From JAGPUQ01 sp050250395 (GTDB taxonomy: Bacteria > Pseudomonadota > Gammaproteobacteria > Pseudomonadales > Porticoccaceae): a DNA stretch of 64,000 bases. Positions 7,998 to 18,675 of this stretch are shown here, in pieces. The stretch is taken from contig JBFWOQ010000005.1 of the NCBI GenBank assembly GCA_050250395.1, positions 42,537-106,536 on the forward strand, read 5' to 3'. The stretch's first letter is position 1. Every line of letters begins with the position of its first letter. The notes beneath the pieces are model-generated. The model searched no databases. It was not told the DNA's origin and saw nothing but the letters and a program-made list of their open reading frames with translations. The position numbers and the translations under genes were made by a program.

Positions 7998-9500
7998 GTG
8001 CCAGACCTCGCCCTCGAATTCAGCGCCCGCGCGGGCGGTGCCGCCGCGTTCAAAACCGACTGCCTGATCGTCCCGGTACCGGGCAAGCTGCCGCTGCCGG
8101 CGGCGGCCGCCGCGATCGATGCCGCCACCGGCGGTCAGATCGGCGCGCTGGTGGAGGCCGGCGACTTTGCCGGTACCCTGGGTGCGGCGCTGATGCTGCA
8201 CCGGCCCGCGGGACTGACGGCGGCGCGACTGTTGCTGATCGGCACCGGCAAGGAACCGCCCCTGCCCCGCGACGTTCTCACGCTGATAGCGGCGGCTGCC
8301 CGCGCCGTGCTGGGCACGCCGGCCAGGAGCGCGGCGCTGCTGGTGGCGGATCTGCCGGGCGCGCGCGAGCCGACGGCGTTTGGGCGCCAGGCGGCGCGCC
8401 TGTTCTGCGAGGCGGGTTACAAATTTCGCCCCGGCGACGACAACGGCAAACGCGGGAAGCTCGCGCGGCTGACCCTGGTGTGCGAGGAACGCAGTCAGGT
8501 GCGTGCGCTCACCGAGGGACTCGAACTCGGCGCCGTCATCGGCAAGGGCATCAACAGCGCGCGCCGCCTCGGCGATCTGCCCGGCAATGTATGCACTCCC
8601 GGCTACCTCGTGGAACAGGCCCGCGAGCTGGGCAAACGCCATCCCGGGGTCAGCGTCCGGGTGCTGGACGAAAAGCAGATGACCAAACTGAAAATGGGCG
8701 CGCTGCTCTCCGTCACCGCGGGTACCGTGCAGCCCGCCTATCTGATCGCGCTCGAATATCGCGGGGCCGCCGGGCAGGCGCCGGTGGTGCTGGTGGGCAA
8801 GGGCGTGACCTTCGATTCCGGCGGCATCAGCCTCAAGCCCGGCGCCAAGATGGACGAAATGAAGTACGACATGTGCGGCGCCGCGAGCGTCCTGGGTGTC
8901 ATGGAAGCGGCAGCGGCCGCCGCCCTGCCGCTGCATCTGGTGTGCCTCATCCCCGCGGTGGAAAACCTGCCCAGTGGCGCCGCCACCAAACCCGGGGATG
9001 TGGTTACGTCCATGTCGGGCAAGACCATCGAAATTCTCAACACCGACGCCGAGGGCCGGCTGATCCTGTGCGACGCCCTCACCTACGCGGCGCGCTACAA
9101 GCCGGCGGTGGTGATCGATATCGCCACTCTGACCGGCGCCTGCGTGGTGGCGCTCGGCAAGCAGGCGAGCGGCCTGTTCAGCCCCAACGACACCCTGGCG
9201 GCCGAGCTGCTGGCGGCGGGCGAGGCCTCGGGCGACCGCGCCTGGCGGCTGCCGCTGTGGAAAGAGTACGACGAACAACTCAAGAGCAACTTCGCGGACA
9301 TCGCCAATGTGGGCGGACCCGAAGCCGGCAGCATCACCGCCGGTTGCTTTCTCGCGCGCTTCACCAAGGACTACACCTGGGCGCACCTGGATATCGCCGG
9401 CACCGCCTGGAATTCGGCTCCCAAGGGCGCCACCGGCCGCCCCATCCCGCTGCTGATGGAATACCTGCTCGGCCGTATCGACGCCCCGGGGCAGGCGTGA
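7998..9500 (+). CDS. pepA: Leucyl aminopeptidase PepA (M17)
   Basis: This is a cytosolic dinuclear metallo-aminopeptidase that removes N-terminal residues from peptides; in enterobacteria PepA also binds DNA. The M17 catalytic domain is intact: VGKGVTFDSGGISLKPG with metal and substrate ligands, KYDMCGAASV, the signature NTDAEGRL at residues 348-355, and the C-terminal WAHLDIAGTAW. The length of 500 residues is normal. The GTG start follows CTGGAG. The stop overlaps holC by four bases. Confidence 0.95.
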   Translation: MPDLALEFSARAGGAAAFKTDCLIVPVPGKLPLPAAAAAIDAATGGQIGALVEAGDFAGTLGAALMLHRPAGLTAARLLLIGTGKEPPLPRDVLTLIAAAARAVLGTPARSAALLVADLPGAREPTAFGRQAARLFCEAGYKFRPGDDNGKRGKLARLTLVCEERSQVRALTEGLELGAVIGKGINSARRLGDLPGNVCTPGYLVEQARELGKRHPGVSVRVLDEKQMTKLKMGALLSVTAGTVQPAYLIALEYRGAAGQAPVVLVGKGVTFDSGGISLKPGAKMDEMKYDMCGAASVLGVMEAAAAAALPLHLVCLIPAVENLPSGAATKPGDVVTSMSGKTIEILNTDAEGRLILCDALTYAARYKPAVVIDIATLTGACVVALGKQASGLFSPNDTLAAELLAAGEASGDRAWRLPLWKEYDEQLKSNFADIANVGGPEAGSITAGCFLARFTKDYTWAHLDIAGTAWNSAPKGATGRPIPLLMEYLLGRIDAPGQA

Positions 9501-9928
9501 CCCGGATCAGCTTCTACGAGATCGCCGGCGGCACCGACGCCCAGTTCGTGCTGTGCTGCCAGCTCGCCGCCAAGGCGATGGCGCAAGGCCTCGACACCCT
9601 GATTCACTGCCCGGACGCCGCCGCGCTCGAGCAGCTCGACGTCCTGCTCTGGAGCCACATCCCCACCGCGTTCGTTCCCCATGGCCGTGCGCCCGATCCG
9701 GCCACGCCCGTGACCCTGAACCAGGGCGGCGATCCGGGCCATCACCACGGCCTGCTGATCAACCTGGCCGCCGCGGCACCGGACTGGTTCAGCCGCTTCG
9801 AACGGCTGGCGGAGTTCGTCCACGCCGAAAATCCGCTGCAGCGGGAACAGATGCGCGACCGCTATCGTTTCTACCGCGATCGCGGCTATGCGATTCAGCA
9901 CCACAAACTCGGTGCCCTGGCGTCGTGA
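9497..9928 (+). CDS. holC: DNA polymerase III chi subunit HolC
   Basis: The chi subunit of the clamp loader links DNA polymerase III holoenzyme to single-strand binding protein. The 143-residue protein begins VTRISFYEIAGGTDAQFVLCCQLAAKAMAQG and contains the family segments LDVLLWSHIPTAFVPHG and FVHAENPLQREQMRDRYRFYRDRGYAIQHHKL. The GTG start at 9497 overlaps the pepA stop (GTGA). Its own stop overlaps the next small gene in the same way. The pepA-holC-valS order is conserved in Gammaproteobacteria and supports the call. Confidence 0.92.
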   Translation: MTRISFYEIAGGTDAQFVLCCQLAAKAMAQGLDTLIHCPDAAALEQLDVLLWSHIPTAFVPHGRAPDPATPVTLNQGGDPGHHHGLLINLAAAAPDWFSRFERLAEFVHAENPLQREQMRDRYRFYRDRGYAIQHHKLGALAS

Positions 9929-10179
9929 ACGGACGCGAACCGGACGACGCGGAAGACGCGGAAGACGCGGAAGACGCGGAAGACGCGGAAGACGCGGAAG
10001 ACTATCCTGTGCCGGATCCGGCGCAACTCGATTTTACGGTGCTGGAAATTCCCATTCTGACCGAGGTGCTGGGAATACCGGTCGTCACCGAAGTCCTGGA
10101 ACCGCCCGTGCCGCCCGTGCCGCCCGTGCCGCTCACCCCGCCGGCACCCGACGACCCTGAGCCGGATCAGTCGCGATAG
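9925..10179 (+). CDS. Small acidic repeat protein between holC and valS
   Basis: This 84-residue protein is not one I recognise. It starts with GTG overlapping the holC stop by four bases. Residues 8-25 are six perfect DAE triplets. The middle carries two related segments, IPILTEVL and IPVVTEVL, and the rest is a proline-rich acidic tail (EPPVPPVPPVPLTPPAPDD). It has no membrane segment and should be disordered. The position, coupled to holC and before valS, is where several Gammaproteobacteria carry a short uncharacterised acidic gene. Short P-[LV]-TEV motifs of this kind recur in other proteobacterial proteins, but their role is not clear to me. Confidence 0.6.
   Translation: MNGREPDDAEDAEDAEDAEDAEDAEDYPVPDPAQLDFTVLEIPILTEVLGIPVVTEVLEPPVPPVPPVPLTPPAPDDPEPDQSR
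9946..9999. repeat. Six perfect tandem copies of GACGCGGAA
   Basis: The nine-base unit is repeated six times without a mismatch. It keeps the reading frame of the small acidic gene and encodes (Asp-Ala-Glu)6. Perfect identity suggests recent expansion by slippage. Confidence 0.95.
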
Positions 10180-10251
10180 CGCTCAACCTTTGACATTGCC
10201 GGCCCCGCGCCACCCGTTGCCAAACCCTGACTACGAGAACCATCCCGCGTT

Positions 10252-13023
<2,772 letters not shown>

Positions 13024-13112
13024 CCGCGGAGCCACACTGCTGGTGTCCAGTTCAGGGGCCATACCGGTTACCCTTGGGACGATTCACTGTGGTTCGGCAC
13101 GAGACTTCGCCC

Positions 13113-14825
13113 ATGACCGATATCGCACCGGCAGCTCCCATTCCCGTTCCGCTGCTGGACCAGCGGCTGACAACGGCGCCCGATTCGCCATTCGCGATCG
13201 AGACCCTCGACATCCGGGGTATCGAAACCCAGTGCTGGCGCCAGAGCTTTCCCCATCTGCGCGCGGTGTTCGCGCACACGGCGCAGTTCGCCGAACGCGA
13301 CTATCTGGTGTATGAAAACGAGCGCCATACCTACGCCGAACACCACCGCCAGGTTGCGGTGCTCGCCCAAGCGATGACGACGCGCTTCGGTATCCGCAAG
13401 GGCGATCGCGTGGCGCTGGCGATGCGCAACTATCCCGAATGGCCGGTGGTGTTCTGGGCCAGCGTGGCGATCGGCGCCGTCATCGTGCCGCTGAACGCCT
13501 GGCTGACCGGCGGCGAACTCGCCTATGCGCTGGCCGACTCGGGCAGCCGCCTGCTGGTGGTGGACGCCGAACGTCTGGCGAGCCTCGAACCCCATCTGTC
13601 CGCGCTGACGGACCTCGCCGCCACCATCGTCGTGCGCGGTCCCGGCGCGCTCCCGGCGTCGGTTCACGCCTGGCACGACGTGCTCGCCGAACCCTATCCC
13701 ACAGAACTGCCGCCCTGCACACTGGATCCCGAGGACGACGCCGCGATCTACTACACCTCGGGCACCACCGGGAAACCCAAGGGCGCCCTGCTCACCCACC
13801 GCAACATTTGCTCGAATCAGGTCACCGGCGTCTACCTGCGCGCGCGCACCGAATTCCGCTACGGGCGCACGCCGCAGCCACCGGTACAGCAGATGGGCCA
13901 GCTCATCAGCGTGCCGCTGTTCCATGTCACGGGTTCGATTGCCATGCTGATCGGCAGCACCATCCAGGGCTCAAAGCTGGTGTTCATGCATCGCTGGAAT
14001 CCGGAAGACGCGATCCGGCTGATCGAGCGCGAACGACTGAACTCCTTCGGCGGCGTGCCCTCGATGCCGTTGCAGGTGATCGAATCGCCCATTTTCAGGC
14101 AGCACGACACCTCCTCGGTGATGGCGGTGCTGTTCGGCGGTGCCCCACCATCGCCGGAGCTTGCACGCCGCATCAAGGAGGTGTTCCCGAACGCATCGGC
14201 GAGCAACGGCTACGGCCTCACGGAAACTTCCGGCGTGTCCACGGTGAATGTGGCCGAGGACTATCTGGCCAAACCCGCCAGCGCGGGGGTACCGGCACCG
14301 GTATCGCGCGTGAAAATCATGGGCCGGGACGGCGGCGCGGAACTACCGCTGGGGGAGACCGGCGAAATCTGGATTCGCGGCCCGCAGGTATTCAAGGGCT
14401 ATTGGCGCAATCCCGATGCCACCGCCAAGGCGCTGGTGGAAGGCTGGTTGCGCACCGGCGATCTGGGTTATGTGGATGGCGAGGGCGCACTGTTCGTCGT
14501 CGATCGCGCCAAGGACATGCTGCTGCGCGGCGGCGAGAACATCTACTGCATCGAAGTCGAAAACGCCCTGCACACCCACCCGGATGTGCTGGATGTCGCG
14601 GTGGTGGGCATCCCCGACCCGATCCTCGGCGAACGCGTGGGCGCCATGGTGCAGTTGCGCGCGGGCGCCACCGCGGGCGCCGACGCCCTGCGCGCCCATG
14701 TCGCCGCGCGTATCGCTGCCTTCAAGGTGCCGGAGCGCATCGACATCGTGGACGAACCCCTGCCGCGCAATGCCAACGGCAAGATTCTCAAGCCGCAGGT
14801 CAAGGCAGCCATGGGGCTCAAATGA
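13113..14825 (+). CDS. AMP-dependent acyl-CoA synthetase
   Basis: This is an adenylate-forming enzyme that activates a carboxylic acid, probably a fatty acid, to its CoA ester. The ATP-binding motif YYTSGTTGKPKGALLTHRN, the NGYGLTETSGVS motif, RTGDLGYVDG and the C-terminal PRNANGKILKPQ lysine motif are all present. The length from the ATG at 13113 is 570 residues. An upstream in-frame ATG at 13020 would overlap valS and add 31 unlikely residues. The substrate cannot be read from the sequence. The gene stands alone downstream of valS. Confidence 0.85.
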   Translation: MTDIAPAAPIPVPLLDQRLTTAPDSPFAIETLDIRGIETQCWRQSFPHLRAVFAHTAQFAERDYLVYENERHTYAEHHRQVAVLAQAMTTRFGIRKGDRVALAMRNYPEWPVVFWASVAIGAVIVPLNAWLTGGELAYALADSGSRLLVVDAERLASLEPHLSALTDLAATIVVRGPGALPASVHAWHDVLAEPYPTELPPCTLDPEDDAAIYYTSGTTGKPKGALLTHRNICSNQVTGVYLRARTEFRYGRTPQPPVQQMGQLISVPLFHVTGSIAMLIGSTIQGSKLVFMHRWNPEDAIRLIERERLNSFGGVPSMPLQVIESPIFRQHDTSSVMAVLFGGAPPSPELARRIKEVFPNASASNGYGLTETSGVSTVNVAEDYLAKPASAGVPAPVSRVKIMGRDGGAELPLGETGEIWIRGPQVFKGYWRNPDATAKALVEGWLRTGDLGYVDGEGALFVVDRAKDMLLRGGENIYCIEVENALHTHPDVLDVAVVGIPDPILGERVGAMVQLRAGATAGADALRAHVAARIAAFKVPERIDIVDEPLPRNANGKILKPQVKAAMGLK

Positions 14826-14901
14826 TGAATTGGGCAAAAACTCAAATTCGCTATCGTGTTTCGAAGGGCCGCACTCACCGCAATTGAACCATCGCTACCC
14901 C

Positions 14902-15012
14902 ATGAAGGGACGTTTCGGCCTCGTAGCCCTGATCCCCGCGTTTATTGTAGGAACTTCCCAACCGGCCAATACCCAGCTGCTTAAGATCATCAGCACAGGC
15001 ACACAATTCTGA
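14902..15012 (+). CDS. Possible 36-residue hydrophobic peptide (small ORF 1)
   Basis: This short frame starts MKGRFGLVALIPAFIVGTSQ, which looks like a signal peptide or membrane segment, and its TGA stop shares a base with the ATG of the next small ORF (TGATG). No clear ribosome binding site is visible, and I know no homologue. Support comes only from the chain of start-stop overlaps leading into the gene at 15137. Confidence 0.3.
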   Translation: MKGRFGLVALIPAFIVGTSQPANTQLLKIISTGTQF

Positions 15013-15140
15013 TGGACGATTTGATCAGTTTCGGCAATATCATGATGACAGTCGCTGTTGCATTGCACGCAGCAGCCACTCCCCACGCCACCCACTGCAT
15101 CAAGCTGATGCTGGTGACAGCGTCAGGTGATCCGTCATGA
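15012..15140 (+). CDS. Possible 42-residue peptide (small ORF 2)
   Basis: The frame begins MDDLISFGNIMMTVAVALHA and ends four bases inside the next gene (ATGA overlap). It has a short hydrophobic stretch and a histidine-containing segment (TPHATHCIKLM). I do not recognise it. The double overlap with small ORF 1 and with the RMD1-family gene suggests translational coupling, but codon evidence is weak for such short frames. Confidence 0.35.
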   Translation: MDDLISFGNIMMTVAVALHAAATPHATHCIKLMLVTASGDPS

Positions 15141-15934
15141 CATCCGCCGCGCCCCATGAGTGTTTTGCCATCGCGGTCGCCGAGAGCTTTCAGTTCAGTG
15201 AGCTGAGCCGCGACCTGATGGAAGCAGAGCGTGCCACCCTGTTCCGCGATACGCTGCATATCGAGCGGGACGAAGGCTTTGCCTTCGTGTTTGCCTATGG
15301 CGTGGTGATTACCTGGCAGTGGTCCAGCGATGAGCGGGAAGCCCTGCTGAAGCGTTTGCAGAAATACCACACCAATCCCTACGCCGAAGCGGAAACCGAG
15401 CGCTTCCAGTTTTCTTCCAGTTCCGAGCAGTTTCGTATTCAGCGCGACCATATCTATCTGACTGACACCAGCCCGCTGCATCTGCTGGCTGTCTCCCATG
15501 CGCTGGCGCAATCGATCAAACTGTCGACATTCGAGGTGCTGGTGGCGCGCACCATGCGATCCACCGCGCAGATTCCGCGCACGCTGGCGGAAACCGGCAA
15601 GACCAACCTCTCCCGCCGCGAACTGGCAAAAATTCGTGGCCGCCTGTTCCTCACCAAAAGCGACATCATCATGCGCTACGACCTGCTGGACACACCGGAA
15701 TTTTTCTGGGAATACCCGGAGCTGGAACCGGTCTACCAGCATGCGGCGAACTATCTGGAAATCCGCAACCGCACCCAAGTGCTGTCTATCCGGCTCGAAA
15801 CCGTGCACGAGCTATTTGAGATGCTGGCAGATGAGCAAAAACACAAGCACTCTGCCACGCTGGAATGGATCATCATCTGGCTGATCGCCGTTGAAATTCT
15901 GATGTTCATGGTGAACGATTTTCTGCTGCACTGA
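15137..15934 (+). CDS. RMD1/YagE family protein (DUF155) with C-terminal membrane anchor
   Basis: This DUF155 protein belongs to the family of yeast RMD1/RMD8 and human RMND1; the bacterial function is unknown. Visible family features are FAFVFAYGVVITWQ near the start, the segment DHIYLTDTSPLHLLAVSHALAQSIKL, LFLTKSDIIMRYDLLDTPEFFWEYPELEPVY and the tail LEWIIIWLIAVEILMFMVNDFLLH, a single membrane anchor. The start has a good ribosome binding site (AGGTGA) six bases upstream. It follows two possible small ORFs and ends at a hairpin. Confidence 0.85.
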   Translation: MTSAAPHECFAIAVAESFQFSELSRDLMEAERATLFRDTLHIERDEGFAFVFAYGVVITWQWSSDEREALLKRLQKYHTNPYAEAETERFQFSSSSEQFRIQRDHIYLTDTSPLHLLAVSHALAQSIKLSTFEVLVARTMRSTAQIPRTLAETGKTNLSRRELAKIRGRLFLTKSDIIMRYDLLDTPEFFWEYPELEPVYQHAANYLEIRNRTQVLSIRLETVHELFEMLADEQKHKHSATLEWIIIWLIAVEILMFMVNDFLLH

Positions 15935-15940
15935 GCTTGC

Positions 15941-15961
15941 CACACCTCTGCAAAAGGTGTG
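15941..15961 (+). terminator. Hairpin downstream of the RMD1-family gene
   Basis: CACACCT (15941-15947) pairs with AGGTGTG (15955-15961) across a 7-base loop. No T-run follows, so it may stabilise the transcript end rather than terminate on its own. Confidence 0.4.
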
Positions 15962-16010
15962 TGTCGTCGCTCCCGCTCAAGTGAAATCAAGTCGTCGGGT
16001 TATGCCCTTG

Positions 16011-16046
16011 CGGGCTAAGGAAGCGTTGAGAAACCCTTCCTGCCCG
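16011..16046 (-). terminator. Hairpin downstream of sufE
   Basis: CGGGC-TAA-GGAAG (16011-16023) pairs with CTTCC-T-GCCCG (16036-16046), giving two five-base stems with an internal bulge. It lies just after the sufE stop on the minus strand and probably marks the end of the suf transcript. Confidence 0.4.
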
Positions 16047-16051
16047 ACCCT

Positions 16052-16519
16052 TTAACCCGCTGCAACTTCCGCGAGTTTTCGGATCTTCCTCACCATCGCC
16101 CGCAGCCCGTTGCCACGGGTCGGGGAAATATGGCGCAGCAGGTCGATGCGCGCGAAAAAGGCTTCGATATCGAAGGCGCGGATTGCCGCGGGCGTGCGGT
16201 TGTTGAAGGCGGCGAGGACGATGGCCGCGAGGCCGCGCACGATCAGGGCGTCGGAATCCACGATGAATTGCAGTTTTCCCGTGGCGGGGTCGAGGCGGTG
16301 CTCGATCCAGACCTGGCTCTGGCAGCCGTGGATGTAGCGATCTTCGGTTTTGAGTTCTTCCGGCATCGGCGGCAGTTCCTTGCCGAGGTCGATGAGGTAG
16401 CGGTAGCGGTCTTCCCAGTCGTCGAAAAAGGCCAGCGATTCGGCGACGGCCTCGGTGTCGATGGTGCGACCGAAGGGCACCTGCTCGAACACGGCGGTAT
16501 AATCGACCACGCCGTCCAT
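16052..16519 (-). CDS. sufE: SufE cysteine desulfuration protein
   Basis: SufE accepts persulfide sulfur from SufS and passes it to the SufBCD scaffold. The 155-residue protein has the SufE core: FDDWEDRYRYLIDLGKELPPMPEE, then the acceptor cysteine in YIHGCQSQVWIEH, then IVRGLAAIVLAAFNNRTPAAI. The ATG at 16519 overlaps the sufT stop (TGATG). It is the last gene of the suf operon. Confidence 0.93.
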   Translation of the reverse strand: MDGVVDYTAVFEQVPFGRTIDTEAVAESLAFFDDWEDRYRYLIDLGKELPPMPEELKTEDRYIHGCQSQVWIEHRLDPATGKLQFIVDSDALIVRGLAAIVLAAFNNRTPAAIRAFDIEAFFARIDLLRHISPTRGNGLRAMVRKIRKLAEVAAG

Positions 16520-17043
16520 CAGTACACCCCCAGTTCCAGTTGCGCCGCTTCCGACATGCGCGCGCGGCTCCAGGGCGGGTCGAACACCAGCTCCACCTCG
16601 ACCTGCTTCACATTGGGAACCTTGCCGACGCGGTATTTGACGTCGTCCACCAGCACCGGCCCCATGCCGCAGCCCGGCGCGGTCAATGTCATGGTGATAT
16701 CGACGCGATTGCCAGACACAGTGCAGGCGTAGATCAAACCGAGATCGACGATGTTGACCGGAATCTCCGGATCGTAGATCGAGCGCAGCGCTTCCCACAC
16801 ATTGTCTTCGCTGACCTGATCCGAAGCGCTCGGAGCGAAGGTGAACTCAACGGCTTCCAACCCGAGCGCATCGGCATCGGTGCCATCCACTCGCGCCAGA
16901 TTGCCGCCCACGTTCACCGTGTAACTGCCGCCGAGCGCCTGGGTGATACCGACGAAGGTGTCCTTGGGAATGGTTATGCGGGTTCCGGCCGGCACCAGGC
17001 GCGCGGGACAGTCCCGCTGCACCACCACCATGCGGCGTTCCAT
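16519..17043 (-). CDS. sufT: SufT-type Fe-S assembly protein (MIP18/DUF59 family)
   Basis: This auxiliary factor is thought to help mature Fe-S proteins in organisms that use the Suf pathway. The C-terminal half is a MIP18 domain with ALRSIYDPEIPVNIVDLGLIY and the conserved LTAPGCGMGPVLVDDV cysteine segment, ending VELVFDPPWSRARMSEAAQLELG. The N-terminal half (PAGTRITIPKDTFVGITQALGGSYTV) is typical of SufT rather than of a plain MIP18 protein. It is translationally coupled to sufE and starts three bases after the A-type carrier gene ends. Confidence 0.88.
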   Translation of the reverse strand: MERRMVVVQRDCPARLVPAGTRITIPKDTFVGITQALGGSYTVNVGGNLARVDGTDADALGLEAVEFTFAPSASDQVSEDNVWEALRSIYDPEIPVNIVDLGLIYACTVSGNRVDITMTLTAPGCGMGPVLVDDVKYRVGKVPNVKQVEVELVFDPPWSRARMSEAAQLELGVY

Positions 17044-17046
17044 GGG

Positions 17047-17406
17047 TCAGACTCCGAACGATTCGCCGCAGCCGCATTCCATCTGCGCGTTGGGGTTACG
17101 GAATTTGAGCGTGGAATTCAGGCCTTCGACGACCAGATCGATTTCGGTGCCCTGCATCAGCGGCAGCGCCTCGGTGTCGACAAACACGGAAAGATTTTCG
17201 GCAACCTTGAATTCGCGATCTTCCGCGCGCGGCTCGGTGACATAGTCGATCTGGTACATGTAGCCGGAACAGCCGCTGCGGTTGACGCTGACCCGCACGG
17301 CATGGGCGCCGGCGCGATCGAGCTGGCGACGCACATGGCCGGCCGCGGACGGCGTCATCCGCACCCCCGTGTGCTCGGCGGCAGGCTCAAATGTCTGGAC
17401 TGTCAT
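17047..17406 (-). CDS. sufA: A-type Fe-S cluster carrier (SufA/ErpA-like)
   Basis: This carrier delivers Fe-S clusters to target proteins. The HesB/IscA fold is intact with three conserved cysteines: one in NRSGCSGYMYQIDY and two in the C-terminal CGCGESF. The 119-residue length is normal. The ATG at 17406 is chosen because GGAGAAG lies about six bases upstream; a GTG at 17424 would add six residues. The symbol is given by operon context; sequence alone does not separate SufA from ErpA. Confidence 0.85.
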   Translation of the reverse strand: MTVQTFEPAAEHTGVRMTPSAAGHVRRQLDRAGAHAVRVSVNRSGCSGYMYQIDYVTEPRAEDREFKVAENLSVFVDTEALPLMQGTEIDLVVEGLNSTLKFRNPNAQMECGCGESFGV

Positions 17407-17430
17407 GGTGACTTCTCCAATCACAGCTTT

Positions 17431-18675
17431 CTAAATAAAGGTTTTCACTTTTTCCAGCGCCGCGACAAAGCAATCGATTTCCGCAGCCGTGTTGTAGAAC
17501 GCGACCGACGCGCGTACCGTGCCAGGAATGCCCAGGCGCGCCATCAGCGGCATGGTGCAGTGGTGGCCGGCGCGCACCGCAACGCCCTGCTGATCGAGCA
17601 GATGGCCCACGTCCGTGGGATGGGCGCCTTGCACCAGGAACGAGGCTACCGACACCCGCGACTTCGCGGTGCCGATCCGCCACACGCCCGACATGCCGGC
17701 AAGCGCGGCGTCCAGGCGCGCGAGCAGTGCATCCTCGTGGGCCTGCGCCGCGACGCGATCCAGGGTCCCGAGCCAATCGAGCGCCGCGCCCATGCCGACC
17801 GCACCGGCGATATTCGGCGTGCCGGCCTCGAATTTCCACGGCGCTTCCGTATAGGTGGTGCCGGCGAACGAGACCTTTTCGATCATCTGACCGCCGCCTT
17901 GCCAGGGCGGCATGGCGTCGAGCAGTTCGCGCCGCGCGTAGAGCACACCGATGCCGGTGGGACCGAACAGCTTGTGCCCCGAGAACACATAAAAATCCGC
18001 GCCCAGGGCGCGCACGTCGGCTGGGAAATGGCTCACCGCCTGGGCGCCGTCGATCAACGCGAGTGCGCCCGCGGCATGGGCCAGGCGCACGATCTCGGCC
18101 ACCGGATTGATGGTACCCAGCGCGTTGGACACCTGGGTCGCCGCGACCAGGCGGGTGCGCTCGCCGAGCAGATCGCGAAACGCCGCCATATCCAGCTCGC
18201 CCGCATCGGTCACCGGCACCACGCGAATGCGCGCGCCGGTCGCCGCCGCCACCATCTGCCAGGGCACGATGTTGGCGTGATGTTCCATTTCGGTCAGAAC
18301 GATCTCGTCGCCGGCACGGAGATTGGCCCGCCCCCAGCTGTTGGCCACCAGATTGATGCTCTCGGTGGTACCGCGCGTCCAAACGATTTCCTCGCGCGCC
18401 GCACCGCCCAGAAAAGCCGCCACCTTGGCGCGCGCACCTTCGAACGCGTCGGTGGCGCGGGTCGCGAGCGTGTGGGCACCGCGATGGACATTGGCGTGAT
18501 CGTGTCGGTAATAGTTGGCGATGGCGTCGATCACGGCATCGGGTCTTTGCGCCGAGGCGGCGTTGTCGAGATACACCAGCGGATGGCCGTTCACGTCCTG
18601 GTGCAGGATCGGAAATTGGCTGCGCACCGCTTCGACGTTGAATGCGGTATTCATCGCGGTTTGGGTGACGCTCAT
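17431..18675 (-). CDS. sufS: SufS cysteine desulfurase
   Basis: SufS is a PLP-dependent enzyme that takes sulfur from cysteine for Fe-S assembly. The N-terminus FPILHQDVNGHPLVYLDNAAS, the PLP lysine in FSGHKLFGPTGIGVLY and the catalytic cysteine loop RAGHHCTMPLMARLGI identify the SufS (group II) type, with 414 residues. It contains TEMEHHANIVPWQ, which holds the ring-stacking histidine. The ATG overlaps the sufD stop by four bases. Confidence 0.95.
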   Translation of the reverse strand: MSVTQTAMNTAFNVEAVRSQFPILHQDVNGHPLVYLDNAASAQRPDAVIDAIANYYRHDHANVHRGAHTLATRATDAFEGARAKVAAFLGGAAREEIVWTRGTTESINLVANSWGRANLRAGDEIVLTEMEHHANIVPWQMVAAATGARIRVVPVTDAGELDMAAFRDLLGERTRLVAATQVSNALGTINPVAEIVRLAHAAGALALIDGAQAVSHFPADVRALGADFYVFSGHKLFGPTGIGVLYARRELLDAMPPWQGGGQMIEKVSFAGTTYTEAPWKFEAGTPNIAGAVGMGAALDWLGTLDRVAAQAHEDALLARLDAALAGMSGVWRIGTAKSRVSVASFLVQGAHPTDVGHLLDQQGVAVRAGHHCTMPLMARLGIPGTVRASVAFYNTAAEIDCFVAALEKVKTFI

